64,000 bases of DNA, from contig CAVXKO010000007.1 of NCBI GenBank assembly GCA_963762315.1, positions 434,001 to 498,000 on the forward strand, read 5' to 3'. This DNA comes from RPQJ01 sp963762315 (GTDB lineage Bacteria; Pseudomonadota; Gammaproteobacteria; Steroidobacterales; Steroidobacteraceae). Position 1 is the first letter of the stretch. Each line of letters begins with the position of its first letter. Shown here piece after piece: positions 35,292-44,372 of this stretch. The position numbers were made by a program, and so were the translations under genes. The notes below the pieces were generated by a model. That model was not told the origin of the DNA and searched no databases. It saw only the letters and a list, made by a program, of their open reading frames with translations.

Positions 35292-37331
35292 ATGACGACT
35301 AATCTCGCCCTGTGGCTGGCGATCGGGGCCGGCGTGCTCGCGATCCTTTACGGCGTGCTTTCCGCCCGCTGGATCGTGGCCCAGCCCGCCGGCAACGCCC
35401 GCATGCAGGAAATCGCCGCGGCCATCCAGGCCGGCGCCAAGGCCTACCTGAACCGCCAGTACACCACCATCGCCATCGTCGGCGTCGTGCTGTTCGTGGT
35501 CCTCGGCTTCGCGCTCAACTGGCTCACGGCGGGCGGCTTCGCCGTCGGCGCCATCCTCTCGGGCGCGGCGGGCTACATCGGCATGAACGTGTCGGTGCGC
35601 GCCAACGTGCGCACCGCCCAGGCGGCCAGCGTCGGCCTCGACCCGGCGCTGCAGGTCGCGTTCCGCGGCGGCGCCATCACCGGCATGCTGGTCGTCGGCC
35701 TCGGCCTGCTCGGCGTCGCGGCCTACTACGGCCTGATGCTGAACGTGACCGGCGGCGACGTCGACCATTCGCTGCACGCGCTCGTCGGCCTCGCCTTCGG
35801 CGGCTCGCTGATCTCGATCTTCGCGCGTCTCGGCGGCGGCATCTTCACCAAGGGCGCCGACGTCGGCGCCGACCTCGTGGGCAAGGTCGAAGCCGGCATC
35901 CCCGAGGACGACCCGCGCAACCCCGCCGTGATCGCCGACAACGTGGGCGACAACGTCGGCGACTGCGCCGGCATGGCCGCGGACCTGTTCGAGACCTACG
36001 CGGTCACCGTGGTCGCCACGATGCTGCTCGCGGGCCTCACGATGCAGGCGCTCGGCCCGAACGCCGTGCTCTACCCGCTCGTGCTCGGCGCCGTCTCGAT
36101 CGTCGCCTCCATCGTCGGCACCTTCTTCGTGAAGGCGCGCGAGGGCGGCAAGATCATGAACGCGCTGTACCGCGGCCTGATCGTCTCGGGCCTCATTGCG
36201 GCCGTCGCGTTCTACTTCGTCACGCGCTGGATGCTCGGTCCCGAGAGCATGAACCTCTTCTACTGCTCGCTGATCGGCCTCGCGCTGACCGCAGCGATGA
36301 TCGTCATCACCGAGTACTACACCGCGACCGAGTACGGCCCGGTGCGCTACGTGGCGGCGGCCTCGCAGACGGGTCACGGCACGAACGTGATCGCGGGCCT
36401 TGCCGTGTCGATGAAGTCGACCGCCCTGCCGGTGCTCGCGATCTGCGCGTCCATCTGGGGCGCGTTCCAGCTCGACGGCCTGTACGGCATCGCGATCGCC
36501 GCGACGGCCATGCTGTCGATGACGGGCGTCATCGTGGCGCTCGACGCCTACGGCCCGATCACCGACAACGGCGGCGGCATCGCGGAGATGGCCGGCCTGC
36601 CGAAGGAAGTGCGCAAGATCACCGACGCGCTCGACGCCGTGGGCAACACCACGAAGGCCGTCACCAAGGGTTACGCGATCGGCTCCGCCGGCCTCGCGGC
36701 GCTGGTGCTGTTCGCCGACTACACCAACAACCTCGAGATCGCCGGCAAGCTGCAGGTGTTCTCGCTGTCCGATCCGGCCGTGATCATCGGCCTGTTCATC
36801 GGCGGCCTGGTGCCCTACCTGTTCGGCGCCATGGCGATGGAAGCCGTGGGTCGCGCTGCGGGCTCGGTGGTCGTCGAAGTGCGCCGCCAGTTCAAGGAGA
36901 TCAAGGGCATCATGGAGGGCACCGCGAAGCCCGACTACTCCAAGGCCGTGGACATGCTCACGCGCGCCGCGATCAAGGAGATGATCGTCCCCTCGCTGCT
37001 GCCGATCCTGGTCCCGGTGATCGTCGGCTTCGGCATGAACCTGCTGCTCGGCCCCGGCGCCGGCATCCGCGCCCTCGGCGGCGTGCTGATCGGCACGATC
37101 GTCACGGGCCTCTTCGTCGCCATCTCGATGTGCACGGGCGGCGGCGCCTGGGACAACGCGAAGAAGTACGTCGAGGAAGGCAACTTCGGCGGCAAGGGCT
37201 CCGAGACGCACAAGGCGGCCGTCACCGGCGACACCGTCGGCGATCCGTACAAGGACACCGCGGGCCCGGCCATCAACCCGCTGATCAAGATCATCAACAT
37301 CGTGGCGCTGCTGCTGGTGCCGCTGCTCTGA
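35292..37331 (+). CDS. hppA: Membrane-bound proton-translocating pyrophosphatase, K+-independent type
   Basis: Integral membrane H+ pump driven by PPi hydrolysis (or PPi synthase in reverse). 679 residues, 15-16 membrane segments. The substrate site is visible as DVGADLVGKVEAGIPEDDPR and DNVGDNVGDCAGM, later DAYGPITDNGGGIAEM and the final EEGNFGGKGSETHKAAVTGD. The residue that decides K+ need is Lys455 in GNTTKA (codon 36654-36656), which marks the K+-independent H+-pumping class; the K+-dependent class has Ala. It follows pfp, so PPi made or used by glycolysis can be balanced against the proton gradient. Confidence 0.96.
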   Translation: MTTNLALWLAIGAGVLAILYGVLSARWIVAQPAGNARMQEIAAAIQAGAKAYLNRQYTTIAIVGVVLFVVLGFALNWLTAGGFAVGAILSGAAGYIGMNVSVRANVRTAQAASVGLDPALQVAFRGGAITGMLVVGLGLLGVAAYYGLMLNVTGGDVDHSLHALVGLAFGGSLISIFARLGGGIFTKGADVGADLVGKVEAGIPEDDPRNPAVIADNVGDNVGDCAGMAADLFETYAVTVVATMLLAGLTMQALGPNAVLYPLVLGAVSIVASIVGTFFVKAREGGKIMNALYRGLIVSGLIAAVAFYFVTRWMLGPESMNLFYCSLIGLALTAAMIVITEYYTATEYGPVRYVAAASQTGHGTNVIAGLAVSMKSTALPVLAICASIWGAFQLDGLYGIAIAATAMLSMTGVIVALDAYGPITDNGGGIAEMAGLPKEVRKITDALDAVGNTTKAVTKGYAIGSAGLAALVLFADYTNNLEIAGKLQVFSLSDPAVIIGLFIGGLVPYLFGAMAMEAVGRAAGSVVVEVRRQFKEIKGIMEGTAKPDYSKAVDMLTRAAIKEMIVPSLLPILVPVIVGFGMNLLLGPGAGIRALGGVLIGTIVTGLFVAISMCTGGGAWDNAKKYVEEGNFGGKGSETHKAAVTGDTVGDPYKDTAGPAINPLIKIINIVALLLVPLL

Positions 37332-37339
37332 TCTTCCTC

Positions 37340-37438
37340 ACCTCTCCCATGCAAATGGGAGAGGTCGCGCGCAGCGCGGGTGAGGGCTGTTCACCTCTCC
37401 CGCTTGCGGGAGAGGTCGGCCGACAGGCCGGGTGAGGG
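37340..37438. repeat. CCTCACCC/ACCTCTCCC double hairpin, copy 2 (inverted)
   Basis: Two units of ACCTCTCCC-loop-GGGAGAGGT, about 12 bp, GGGTGAGG, the reverse orientation of the block at 32946-33042. Located right after the hppA stop, before a standard terminator. Confidence 0.8.
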
Positions 37439-37448
37439 TCCCGACAAG

Positions 37449-37480
37449 AAAGGCCCCAGTCTCCCCGGGGCCTTTCCTTC
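37449..37480. terminator. Rho-independent terminator after hppA
   Basis: AAAGGCCCC (37449-37457) pairs with GGGGCCTTT (37467-37475) across a 9-nt loop, followed by CCTTCTT. It probably ends the pfp-hppA transcript. Confidence 0.75.
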
Positions 37481-37531
37481 TTCGGGTCGTTCTTGCCGGT
37501 CGCCGGCCTGGATCCGCTATCTTTGGCGACC

Positions 37532-38839
37532 ATGGAACTCCAGCGCGACACGAGCAGGGCGGAACTGCGCTGCGACGTACTGGTCGTCGGCGGCGGCACC
37601 GCCGGATTCGGCGCGGCGGTGGCCGCCGGACGCGAAGGGCTCGACGTCGTGCTCATGGAGGCGGGCCCCCGGGTCGGCGGCGTGATGACCTTCTGCCCCG
37701 GCATGCCCTGGGGCGGCGCCTACCCCTGCGGGGAGATCATCGGCGGCTTGATCGCGGAACTGACCGAACGGCTGGCCGGGCTCTCGCCGCCGGCCGCCGA
37801 GAAGCGGCCCTGCACGCTCGCGAATTTCGGCCCCGAAATCGTCTACGACCCGGACGCGGCCCAGGTCGTCATGTTCGAGATGCTCGAAGAAGCCGACGTC
37901 CGCGTCCACCTCAACACGACGGTGACGGCGCCGCTGATGGCCGGTGCGCGCATCGACGCCGTCGCCTTCTGCGACCGGCACGGCGTGGGCATGGTGCGGC
38001 CGGGGATCGTCCTCGACTGCTCGGGCGACGGCGACATATCGGCCAAGGCAGGTGTGCCCTTCGAACTCGGCGACGCCGCCGGCCGGATGATGGGCGTGAC
38101 GTTGTCGTTCCTGCTGGTCAACGCCCCTTGGGAGACGGTCTTCGCCGAAGGCGACCCCTATTTCACGCGCCATGCCGGGCGCGGCGTGGCGTCCGGGCGG
38201 CTGCACCCGGACCTGGCGCGGGTCTACATGATGAAAGGCTTTCATCGCGACACCGTGTTCTGCAACTCGGTGATCATCCGCGGAGTCGACGGAACGCAGC
38301 CCGCCGAGATCGCGCGCGCCACCCAGGAGGGCCGGCGGCGGTGCCGCGCGCTCGTCACCTTCCTGCGCGACGAGGTACCCGGCTTCGCAGACGCCTGGAT
38401 GACAAACCTGGGGCCCACGGTCGGCGTGCGCGAGACTCGCAAGCTGCAGGGCCTCTACCGGCTGACCGGCGCCGACGTGGCTGCGGCGACGCGGTTTCCC
38501 GACGGCATCGTGGCCTGCGCCAACCCGATCGACGACGTGATGCGCGGCGACCGCGAAATGACCCACGACGCCGCGGTGGCCGACGCCACCTACTACACGC
38601 TGCCGTTTCGCTGTCTATTGCCCACAGCGATTGAGAACCTCCTGTTCGCGGGGCGCAACGTTTCGGCAGACCCGGTCGCCTTCGCCTCGATCCGCGGAAT
38701 GCCGCAATGCATGGCCATGGGGCAGGCGATCGGGACGGCTGCCGCCGTCGCGCTGCGTGCCGGAATCCCCGTCCAGGACATCGATGGCCGCGAAATCGCC
38801 GCGCGCATGAAGGCGCAGGGACTCTGGGGCCTGGCCTGA
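37532..38839 (+). CDS. FAD-dependent oxidoreductase (PF12831-like)
   Basis: 435 residues from the ATG at 37532. ADP-binding VLVVGGGTAGFGAAVAAGRE near the N-terminus, then LMEAGPRVGGVMTFCPGMPW typical of the FAD_oxidored group, VLDCSGDGDISAKAG in the middle, and the C-terminal LLFAGRNVSADPVAFASIRG (flavin contact) with MPQCMAMGQAIGTAAAVAL. No transmembrane part. Substrate unknown; the family includes dehydrogenases and hydroxylases of diverse acids. No partner gene is obvious. Confidence 0.85.
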   Translation: MELQRDTSRAELRCDVLVVGGGTAGFGAAVAAGREGLDVVLMEAGPRVGGVMTFCPGMPWGGAYPCGEIIGGLIAELTERLAGLSPPAAEKRPCTLANFGPEIVYDPDAAQVVMFEMLEEADVRVHLNTTVTAPLMAGARIDAVAFCDRHGVGMVRPGIVLDCSGDGDISAKAGVPFELGDAAGRMMGVTLSFLLVNAPWETVFAEGDPYFTRHAGRGVASGRLHPDLARVYMMKGFHRDTVFCNSVIIRGVDGTQPAEIARATQEGRRRCRALVTFLRDEVPGFADAWMTNLGPTVGVRETRKLQGLYRLTGADVAAATRFPDGIVACANPIDDVMRGDREMTHDAAVADATYYTLPFRCLLPTAIENLLFAGRNVSADPVAFASIRGMPQCMAMGQAIGTAAAVALRAGIPVQDIDGREIAARMKAQGLWGLA

Positions 38840-38899
38840 TTCCCGACGCGGCGCTCGCGGCCAACCCCGCAGTCGTAGCCGCGGCTCGGCACGAGGCAG

Positions 38900-39988
38900 T
38901 CAGCCGTCCGGCCCGGACCGCGACTCCTGCTGGCGCACCACCATGACCACCAGCGTGACGACCGTGATTGGCAGCACGAAGCTCACCATCACGGTTGAGA
39001 ATTCGTCGAGCGCGTCGTGCTGTTGTGCACCAAGGATCAGGTAGACGACGTAAGCCGCATAGTAGGCGAGGAACAGCAGGCCGCGCTTGCGGCCGATCTG
39101 CTGGCGGAGGAGCAGCACCGGCAGGCAGCCGATTGCCACCGCGATCATCACCCAGATGTCGAAGTTGAGCACTGCCGGAGCGATGTCGAGGCCGTTCGCG
39201 CCCACCACGCCCGAGAGACCGAGACAGCCCAGGATGTTGAAGGTATTGCTGCCGATCACGTTGCCAACCGCGATGTCGCGCTCGCCACGGATCGCCGCCG
39301 TGACCGAGGTGGCGACCTCCGGCATGGACGTACCGGCGGCGATGATGGTGAGGCCGATGACGAGGTCGCTGACCCCAAGGGCCCGCGCGAACGCCACGGA
39401 CGAGTCGACCAGCCAGTTGGACCCGAGCACCAGCAGGCCGAGGCCGGCCGCGATCAGCAGCACCTGGGCGGCCCAGTGGCTGTCCCACGCACCCGAGGGG
39501 CGGATGCTGCCGGCGTACTCGTCGCGGATCTCGGCGGTCTCGGCACGCGACTGGCGCACCAGGAAGATCACGTAGCCCACCAGCAGCACGAGCAGCAGCG
39601 CGGATTCGAGCCGCCCCAGCGATCCGTCGAGGATCATCACCGCCAGGATCACCGAGGCGCCGATCATGATCGGCACCTCCTGGCGGATGATCTGCGAGTG
39701 CACGACCAGCGGCGTGATCACGGCGCTGATGCCGAGGATGAACAGCACGTTGAAGATGTTGCTGCCGACCACGTTGCCGACCGCGATGTCGGTGTTGCCG
39801 CTCAGGGCGGCGCCGACGGACACCGCGACCTCGGGCGAACTCGTACCCATCGCGACGATGGTGAGGCCCACGACCAGCGGCGAGATGCCCAGCGACAGCG
39901 CGATCTTCGAGGCGCCGCGGACGAGCGACTCCGCGCCGGCGATCAAGGCTGCGAGTCCAAGAAGGAAGAAGAGGACGTGGGTCAGCAT
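38900..39988 (-). CDS. Calcium/sodium antiporter (CaCA family, YrbG-like)
   Basis: 362-residue inner-membrane antiporter with ten or so hydrophobic segments. The two inverted alpha repeats are clear: GLTIVAMGTSSPEVAVSVGA with GNVVGSNIFNV, and GLTIIAAGTSMPEVATSVTA with GNVIGSNTFNI; the G-T-S-x-P-E motif carries the ion-binding glutamate. A charged loop lies between (RAETAEIRDEYAGS). It may exchange Ca2+ for Na+ or H+. A decayed LysR regulator gene of NhaR type lies upstream on the same strand. Confidence 0.92.
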   Translation of the reverse strand: MLTHVLFFLLGLAALIAGAESLVRGASKIALSLGISPLVVGLTIVAMGTSSPEVAVSVGAALSGNTDIAVGNVVGSNIFNVLFILGISAVITPLVVHSQIIRQEVPIMIGASVILAVMILDGSLGRLESALLLVLLVGYVIFLVRQSRAETAEIRDEYAGSIRPSGAWDSHWAAQVLLIAAGLGLLVLGSNWLVDSSVAFARALGVSDLVIGLTIIAAGTSMPEVATSVTAAIRGERDIAVGNVIGSNTFNILGCLGLSGVVGANGLDIAPAVLNFDIWVMIAVAIGCLPVLLLRQQIGRKRGLLFLAYYAAYVVYLILGAQQHDALDEFSTVMVSFVLPITVVTLVVMVVRQQESRSGPDG

Positions 39989-40117
39989 GACGGTGGCCGG
40001 TCCGGTCGGGTAACGGAGTCGGCAGTCTACTGCACGATCGGACCCGCCGGACGCCGGCTCCTGAACCCGCTCTGAGCCCCAGCGCAGCGACCTCGGGCCT
40101 CGCGTCGCGAGGCGGGG

Positions 40118-40550
40118 TCAAGGCTCGCCGGCGGCACCCGCTTCGATCTCGTCGAGCAGCGGATGGGCATGGCGACCGGACGGACGGATGAGGAACAGGG
40201 GATCGGTCAGCTCCGGCACGTGTCCGATTCGTCGCAGCCCGAACTGCCTCGCGACGTCGGACTCGATCACGGTCGGCACACAGACGATGCCGAGGCCGAG
40301 CTGCGCGAACACCTTCATCAGTGCGCTGTCGTCGCAGCGGGCCACGACGCGCGGCGTCAGGCCCCGCACCGCGAGCCACGCATCGATCGCGATGCCGACG
40401 GGCGACTCGGCGGGCCGGGCGATCATGGGTGCGCCGTTGAGGCAGGTCGGGAAGGCACCGTGCAGCGCCTTGCGCACGCGTGACGCGGCGACGAAGCTCA
40501 CGCCCGATCTCAGAAGCAGTCGGCCGCGCAAGGAGCGCGTCAGGCTGTTC
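40118..40550 (-). pseudogene. Remnant of NhaR-like LysR regulator, effector domain only
   Basis: The C-terminal half of a LysR-type effector domain is readable: SFVAASRVRKALHGAFPTCL then NGAPMI, SALMKVFAQLGLGIVCVPTV, and LRRIGHVPELTDPLFLI, resembling NhaR. Upstream the frame continues without resemblance and no helix-turn-helix can be found in any frame to about 41000. Likely a decayed gene that once controlled the adjacent Ca/Na antiporter. 40551-41163 holds no other convincing gene. Confidence 0.6.
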
Positions 40551-41163
40551 GACGTGAACGGACTGCGCGGAGGGCCGGACAAGGGCTGCCTGGTGAGCGC
40601 GCAGTTCGCCGACGGCACGTCAATCGTCGGCAGCGACGTCGACGTCGACTTGTACCGTTCCGTGGGAATCGCATTCGAGAAGGTGCTGCGCAGCAGGCGA
40701 ATGAACCGCGCGCGCCGCTTCACCTTGCGTCGGCACCACCCGCGGACGCAGCTCAATCCCGCCTGAGGGGCGTGACACGACGACTTGCCTCGCTGACGCC
40801 GCCACCACCGCGCCGTCCCAGGTAAATTCAGGCAGAGAGTCACCATCGGCTGCAATTGCGACTGCGCAGGCCGTCGACGCAAGCGTCGGCTTCAGGCGCC
40901 GCCGGGTTCCTGATTCGGCGCCGTCAGCTCCGACCAGACCCTGAACTGGAGTGGGATGGAACGGCGACGACCTCAGCGGACTGCGGATAGACCTCCCAAG
41001 GTTGAGCGCGATCGTCATCCGTTCACACGCCGGTCGCGCCGATCGGTATGATCATTGCCCTTCGGCGCCGTTCGCGTCCCGGCCACGTGAACAACCCCGG
41101 CAGCGGCGCACCACTCCCCCCGTCATCAACTTGCACAGGCCCGGGCCTGCGCCCACGAACTCA

Positions 41164-42006
41164 ATGAAGACCCCACCGGACCTGCAACCCCTGATCGACG
41201 ACGGCGTGATCGACGAAGTCCTCCAGTCGCTGAAGAGCGGCAAGGAAGCGACCGTCTACGTAGTGCGCTCGGGTACTCAGACGCGCTGCGCCAAGGTCTA
41301 TCGGAACATGGCGCAACGCAGCTTCCAGAAGCGTGCCCAGTACCAGGAGGGGCGCAAGGTCCGCGGCAGCCGGCAGGCCCGCGCGATCAGCAAGAGCACG
41401 GCCTTCGGTCGCAAGGAACAGGAGGCCGCCTGGAAGAACGCCGAGGTCGACGCGCTGTATCAGCTCGTGGCCGCCGGCGTACGCGTACCGAAACCCCACG
41501 GCTACTTCGATGGCGTGCTGATAATGGAGCTGGTGACGGACGCGGTGGGAAGCCCGGCCCCGCGCCTCGGCGAGGTGGAACTGTCGGCCGAGACGGCCCG
41601 TGAATACCACGGCTTCCTGGTACGACAGGTCGTGCGCATGCTGTGCATCGGGCTCATCCATGGCGACCTGTCCGAATTCAACGTCCTCGTCGCGCCCGAT
41701 GGGCCCGTGATCATCGACCTTCCGCAGGCCGTCAACGCGGCCGGTAACAACGCGGCACGGGCGATGCTCGAGCGCGACGTGAACAACCTCCGCGCCACGC
41801 TCGGCCGCTTTGCGCCCGAGTTGCTCGCCACCGAGTTCGCGAGGGAGATGTGGGCGCTGTTCGAGCAGGGCGAACTGCGGCCGGACAGCCAGCTCACGGG
41901 CCTCTTCGCGCTCGACGAGACCATCATCAATCCGGACAGCGTCCTGCTCGTCATCGACGATGCGCGCGAAGAGGAGATCGAGCGCCAGCTTCGCCTCGCC
42001 GGCTGA
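41164..42006 (+). CDS. RIO1-family atypical serine kinase
   Basis: 280 residues, like the PA4780-type bacterial RIO kinases. Nucleotide loop SGKEATVYVV, the lysine in CAKVYRNMAQRSF, a QARAISKSTAFGRKEQE insert, IHGDLSEFNVLV (catalytic loop) and VIIDLPQAVN (metal loop). A longer upstream frame is not needed; the ATG at 41164 is used. Substrate unknown. Stands between the LysR remnant and a small ORF, not clearly in an operon. Confidence 0.92.
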   Translation: MKTPPDLQPLIDDGVIDEVLQSLKSGKEATVYVVRSGTQTRCAKVYRNMAQRSFQKRAQYQEGRKVRGSRQARAISKSTAFGRKEQEAAWKNAEVDALYQLVAAGVRVPKPHGYFDGVLIMELVTDAVGSPAPRLGEVELSAETAREYHGFLVRQVVRMLCIGLIHGDLSEFNVLVAPDGPVIIDLPQAVNAAGNNAARAMLERDVNNLRATLGRFAPELLATEFAREMWALFEQGELRPDSQLTGLFALDETIINPDSVLLVIDDAREEEIERQLRLAG

Positions 42007-42232
42007 TTCATCGCCAATCCCGGCGAACCCCTTCCCGGCGGGACTCCCCGAGCCAAGGTCCCGTACGCGATGCTCGCATCGGGCGGCCTTCCGCCGTTGA
42101 CCTCTTCGTACTGTCGCCAAACAGAAACACTCTGGCCACTGGCCGGACATCGCCGTCGCTCGATAATCTCCTCGACGGACGGCACCGCAAACGGACGCAG
42201 CCCTTGGCACAGGAAGAGTTGCAGGATCACCG

Positions 42233-42445
42233 ATGAGCTGGGCAGAAAAATTGAAAGCGACCGCACTCGCCGCGCTGGCCGAACGCACGGCAACGGCCGC
42301 CCCGAATTCCGCAGACGCGCCCTGGAACTGGAAGGCCCACGAGGCCTGGCTGACGCGCGTCAGGCAATCGCACGAGCGCGCCGCTCACTCCTCACGCAAC
42401 GATCGGTCAACCCCAACGCGCCAGGACCCCGCTCCGCGCGACTGA
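42233..42445 (+). CDS. Small hypothetical protein
   Basis: 70 residues: MSWAEKLKATALAALAERTA then a WNWKAHEAWLTRVRQ motif, ending in a polar tail. AGGA precedes the ATG by 7 bases. I recognise no family; the W-N-W motif and good ribosome site argue for a real gene. 42007-42232 and 42446-42659 hold nothing recognisable. Confidence 0.5.
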   Translation: MSWAEKLKATALAALAERTATAAPNSADAPWNWKAHEAWLTRVRQSHERAAHSSRNDRSTPTRQDPAPRD

Positions 42446-42659
42446 GCATCCGGCGACACGAACTTCTCCAGTCGCCGTCCCACCGCACTCCCGTAAAGCG
42501 GCCGCGTCGCCCCCCACGGCTCCCGGCCGTACCCCGCCTCGCGCTGGTTGCGCCACGAGAAAGACGGATTGGATTTCCTGCCCCTCGATGCCGCGGACGT
42601 CCTGACTCACGATTTCCGGCATGGCAAGATGCGGAACGTCAAAGGGAGGAGCACCGATC

Positions 42660-44372
42660 ATGATCTCGCGCCGCATCGCCAGCCTGCTGATAGTTTCCGC
42701 GTTTGCCCTCGCTGCCTGCAGCAAGCCTTCAACAGACGCCAACAACCACGCTGATGCCGATCTCATCGTCACCGGAGGCCCCATCCTCACCATGGAAGGC
42801 GCCGAGCCCGCTACCGCCGAGGCCATCGTTGTCGACGACGGCAAGATCGTCTTCGTCGGTTCGAAAGTCGATGCCCTCAAGCGGAAGGGCGACGGAACCG
42901 TCGTCAAGGACCTGGCCGGCAAGACACTGATGCCCGGCTTCATCGACGGGCACGCCCATGCCATGCAGTTCGGCGCACAGGCCGTGGGCGCCAACCTGCT
43001 CGCTCCGCCAGACGGCAACGTCAACACCATCGACGACGTGGTCGAAAAGCTGAAAGCCTTCGCGCAGGGCCCCGATGTGAAGCGCACCGGCTGGATCTTC
43101 GGCGTCGGCTACGACGACGCGCTGCTCGGTCGCCACCCCACCCGCGAAGATCTCGACAAGGTATCGACCACGGTGCCGGTCATGGCGACGCACATCTCCG
43201 GCCACTTCGCAGCCGTGAACAGCCTCGGCCTGAAACTGATCGGTTACGACGCCAGCACGCCCAATCCCGAGGGGGGCGTCATCCGCCGCGAGGCCGACGG
43301 CAGGACCCCGAACGGAGTTCTCGAAGAACTGGCCGCCATTCCCCACATGCTGACGGCGCTCACGCCCGCCACGCAGGAGGGCAAGGACTATTTCCTCGAG
43401 CGCGGGCTCGAGATGGCGAAGAGCTTCGGCTACACCACCGCCAACGAGGGGCGCATGTTCGGCCCCATGCAGGCGGTCATGGCGGACGCCGCGAAACGCG
43501 GGCTGGTCGACATCGATCTGATCGGCTGGATGGATTACACCGGCCGGGCCGAGCTCGACAAGGCGTTCAGCACCCGTTATTCGAATCACTATCGGCTCGG
43601 CGGCCTCAAGGTCACGCTCGACGGTTCGCCACAGGGCCGAACCGCCTGGCGCACCGTCCCCTATCTGATCCCGCCGGATGGCCAGAAGCCGGGCTACAAA
43701 GGCTATCCCGCAATTCCCGACACCAAGCAGGTCGAGGCTTATCTTGACGAAGCCTATGCCAAGGGCTGGCCGGTCAAGGTCCACGCCAACGGTGATGCCG
43801 CCGTCGACCAGTTGTTCGCGGCGCTGCGCCCGGTGGTCGCAAAGTATGGCGTCAAGCCCGGTCAGACGATCCTGGTCCACGGCCAGTTCATCCGCCCGGA
43901 TCAGGTGAAGGAACTGAAGTCGCTCGGCATCTTCCCTTCGATGTTCCCGATGCACACCTTCTACTGGGGCGACTGGTACGAGCAGATCGTCGGCCCGGAA
44001 CAGGCCGCCCGCATCTCGCCCATGCGCTCGATCCTGAGCACGGGCCTGCACGCCACCAGCCACACCGACGCGCCGGTTGCGCTGCCCAACCTGATGCAGG
44101 TCGCCTGGGCGACGGTGAACCGCACGTCGCGTTCGGGCAAGGTCATCGGTCCCGACGAGCGTGTGACGCCCTATGAGGCGATGCAGATGATCACGATCTG
44201 GGGCGCAGAGCAGTTCGGCGAACAGGCCACCAAGGGTTCCCTCAAGGAAGGAAAGCTCGCGGACTTCGTCGTCCTCTCCGACAACCCGGTCACGATCGAT
44301 CCGAAGGACATCAACAAGATCCAGGTCCTCGAAACCTTCAAGGACGGCAAGTCGGTCTGGGTTCGGAAGTGA
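42660..44372 (+). CDS. Amidohydrolase family lipoprotein (YtcJ-like)
   Basis: 570 residues from the ATG at 42660, with GGGAGGA 8 bases before. A lipobox LIVSAFALAACS (cysteine about 20) predicts a lipoprotein facing the periplasm. Metal-dependent hydrolase motifs: LMPGFIDGHAHAMQFG, ATHISGHFAAVNS, PVKVHANGDAAVDQL and GLHATSHTDAPVALPN; the C-terminus returns to a small beta domain with KLADFVVLSDNP. YtcJ-like members act on amides or cyclic imides; the natural substrate here is unknown. Overlaps the next gene by 4 bp (GTGA), so it forms a two-gene operon with the M20 peptidase. Confidence 0.88.
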   Translation: MISRRIASLLIVSAFALAACSKPSTDANNHADADLIVTGGPILTMEGAEPATAEAIVVDDGKIVFVGSKVDALKRKGDGTVVKDLAGKTLMPGFIDGHAHAMQFGAQAVGANLLAPPDGNVNTIDDVVEKLKAFAQGPDVKRTGWIFGVGYDDALLGRHPTREDLDKVSTTVPVMATHISGHFAAVNSLGLKLIGYDASTPNPEGGVIRREADGRTPNGVLEELAAIPHMLTALTPATQEGKDYFLERGLEMAKSFGYTTANEGRMFGPMQAVMADAAKRGLVDIDLIGWMDYTGRAELDKAFSTRYSNHYRLGGLKVTLDGSPQGRTAWRTVPYLIPPDGQKPGYKGYPAIPDTKQVEAYLDEAYAKGWPVKVHANGDAAVDQLFAALRPVVAKYGVKPGQTILVHGQFIRPDQVKELKSLGIFPSMFPMHTFYWGDWYEQIVGPEQAARISPMRSILSTGLHATSHTDAPVALPNLMQVAWATVNRTSRSGKVIGPDERVTPYEAMQMITIWGAEQFGEQATKGSLKEGKLADFVVLSDNPVTIDPKDINKIQVLETFKDGKSVWVRK

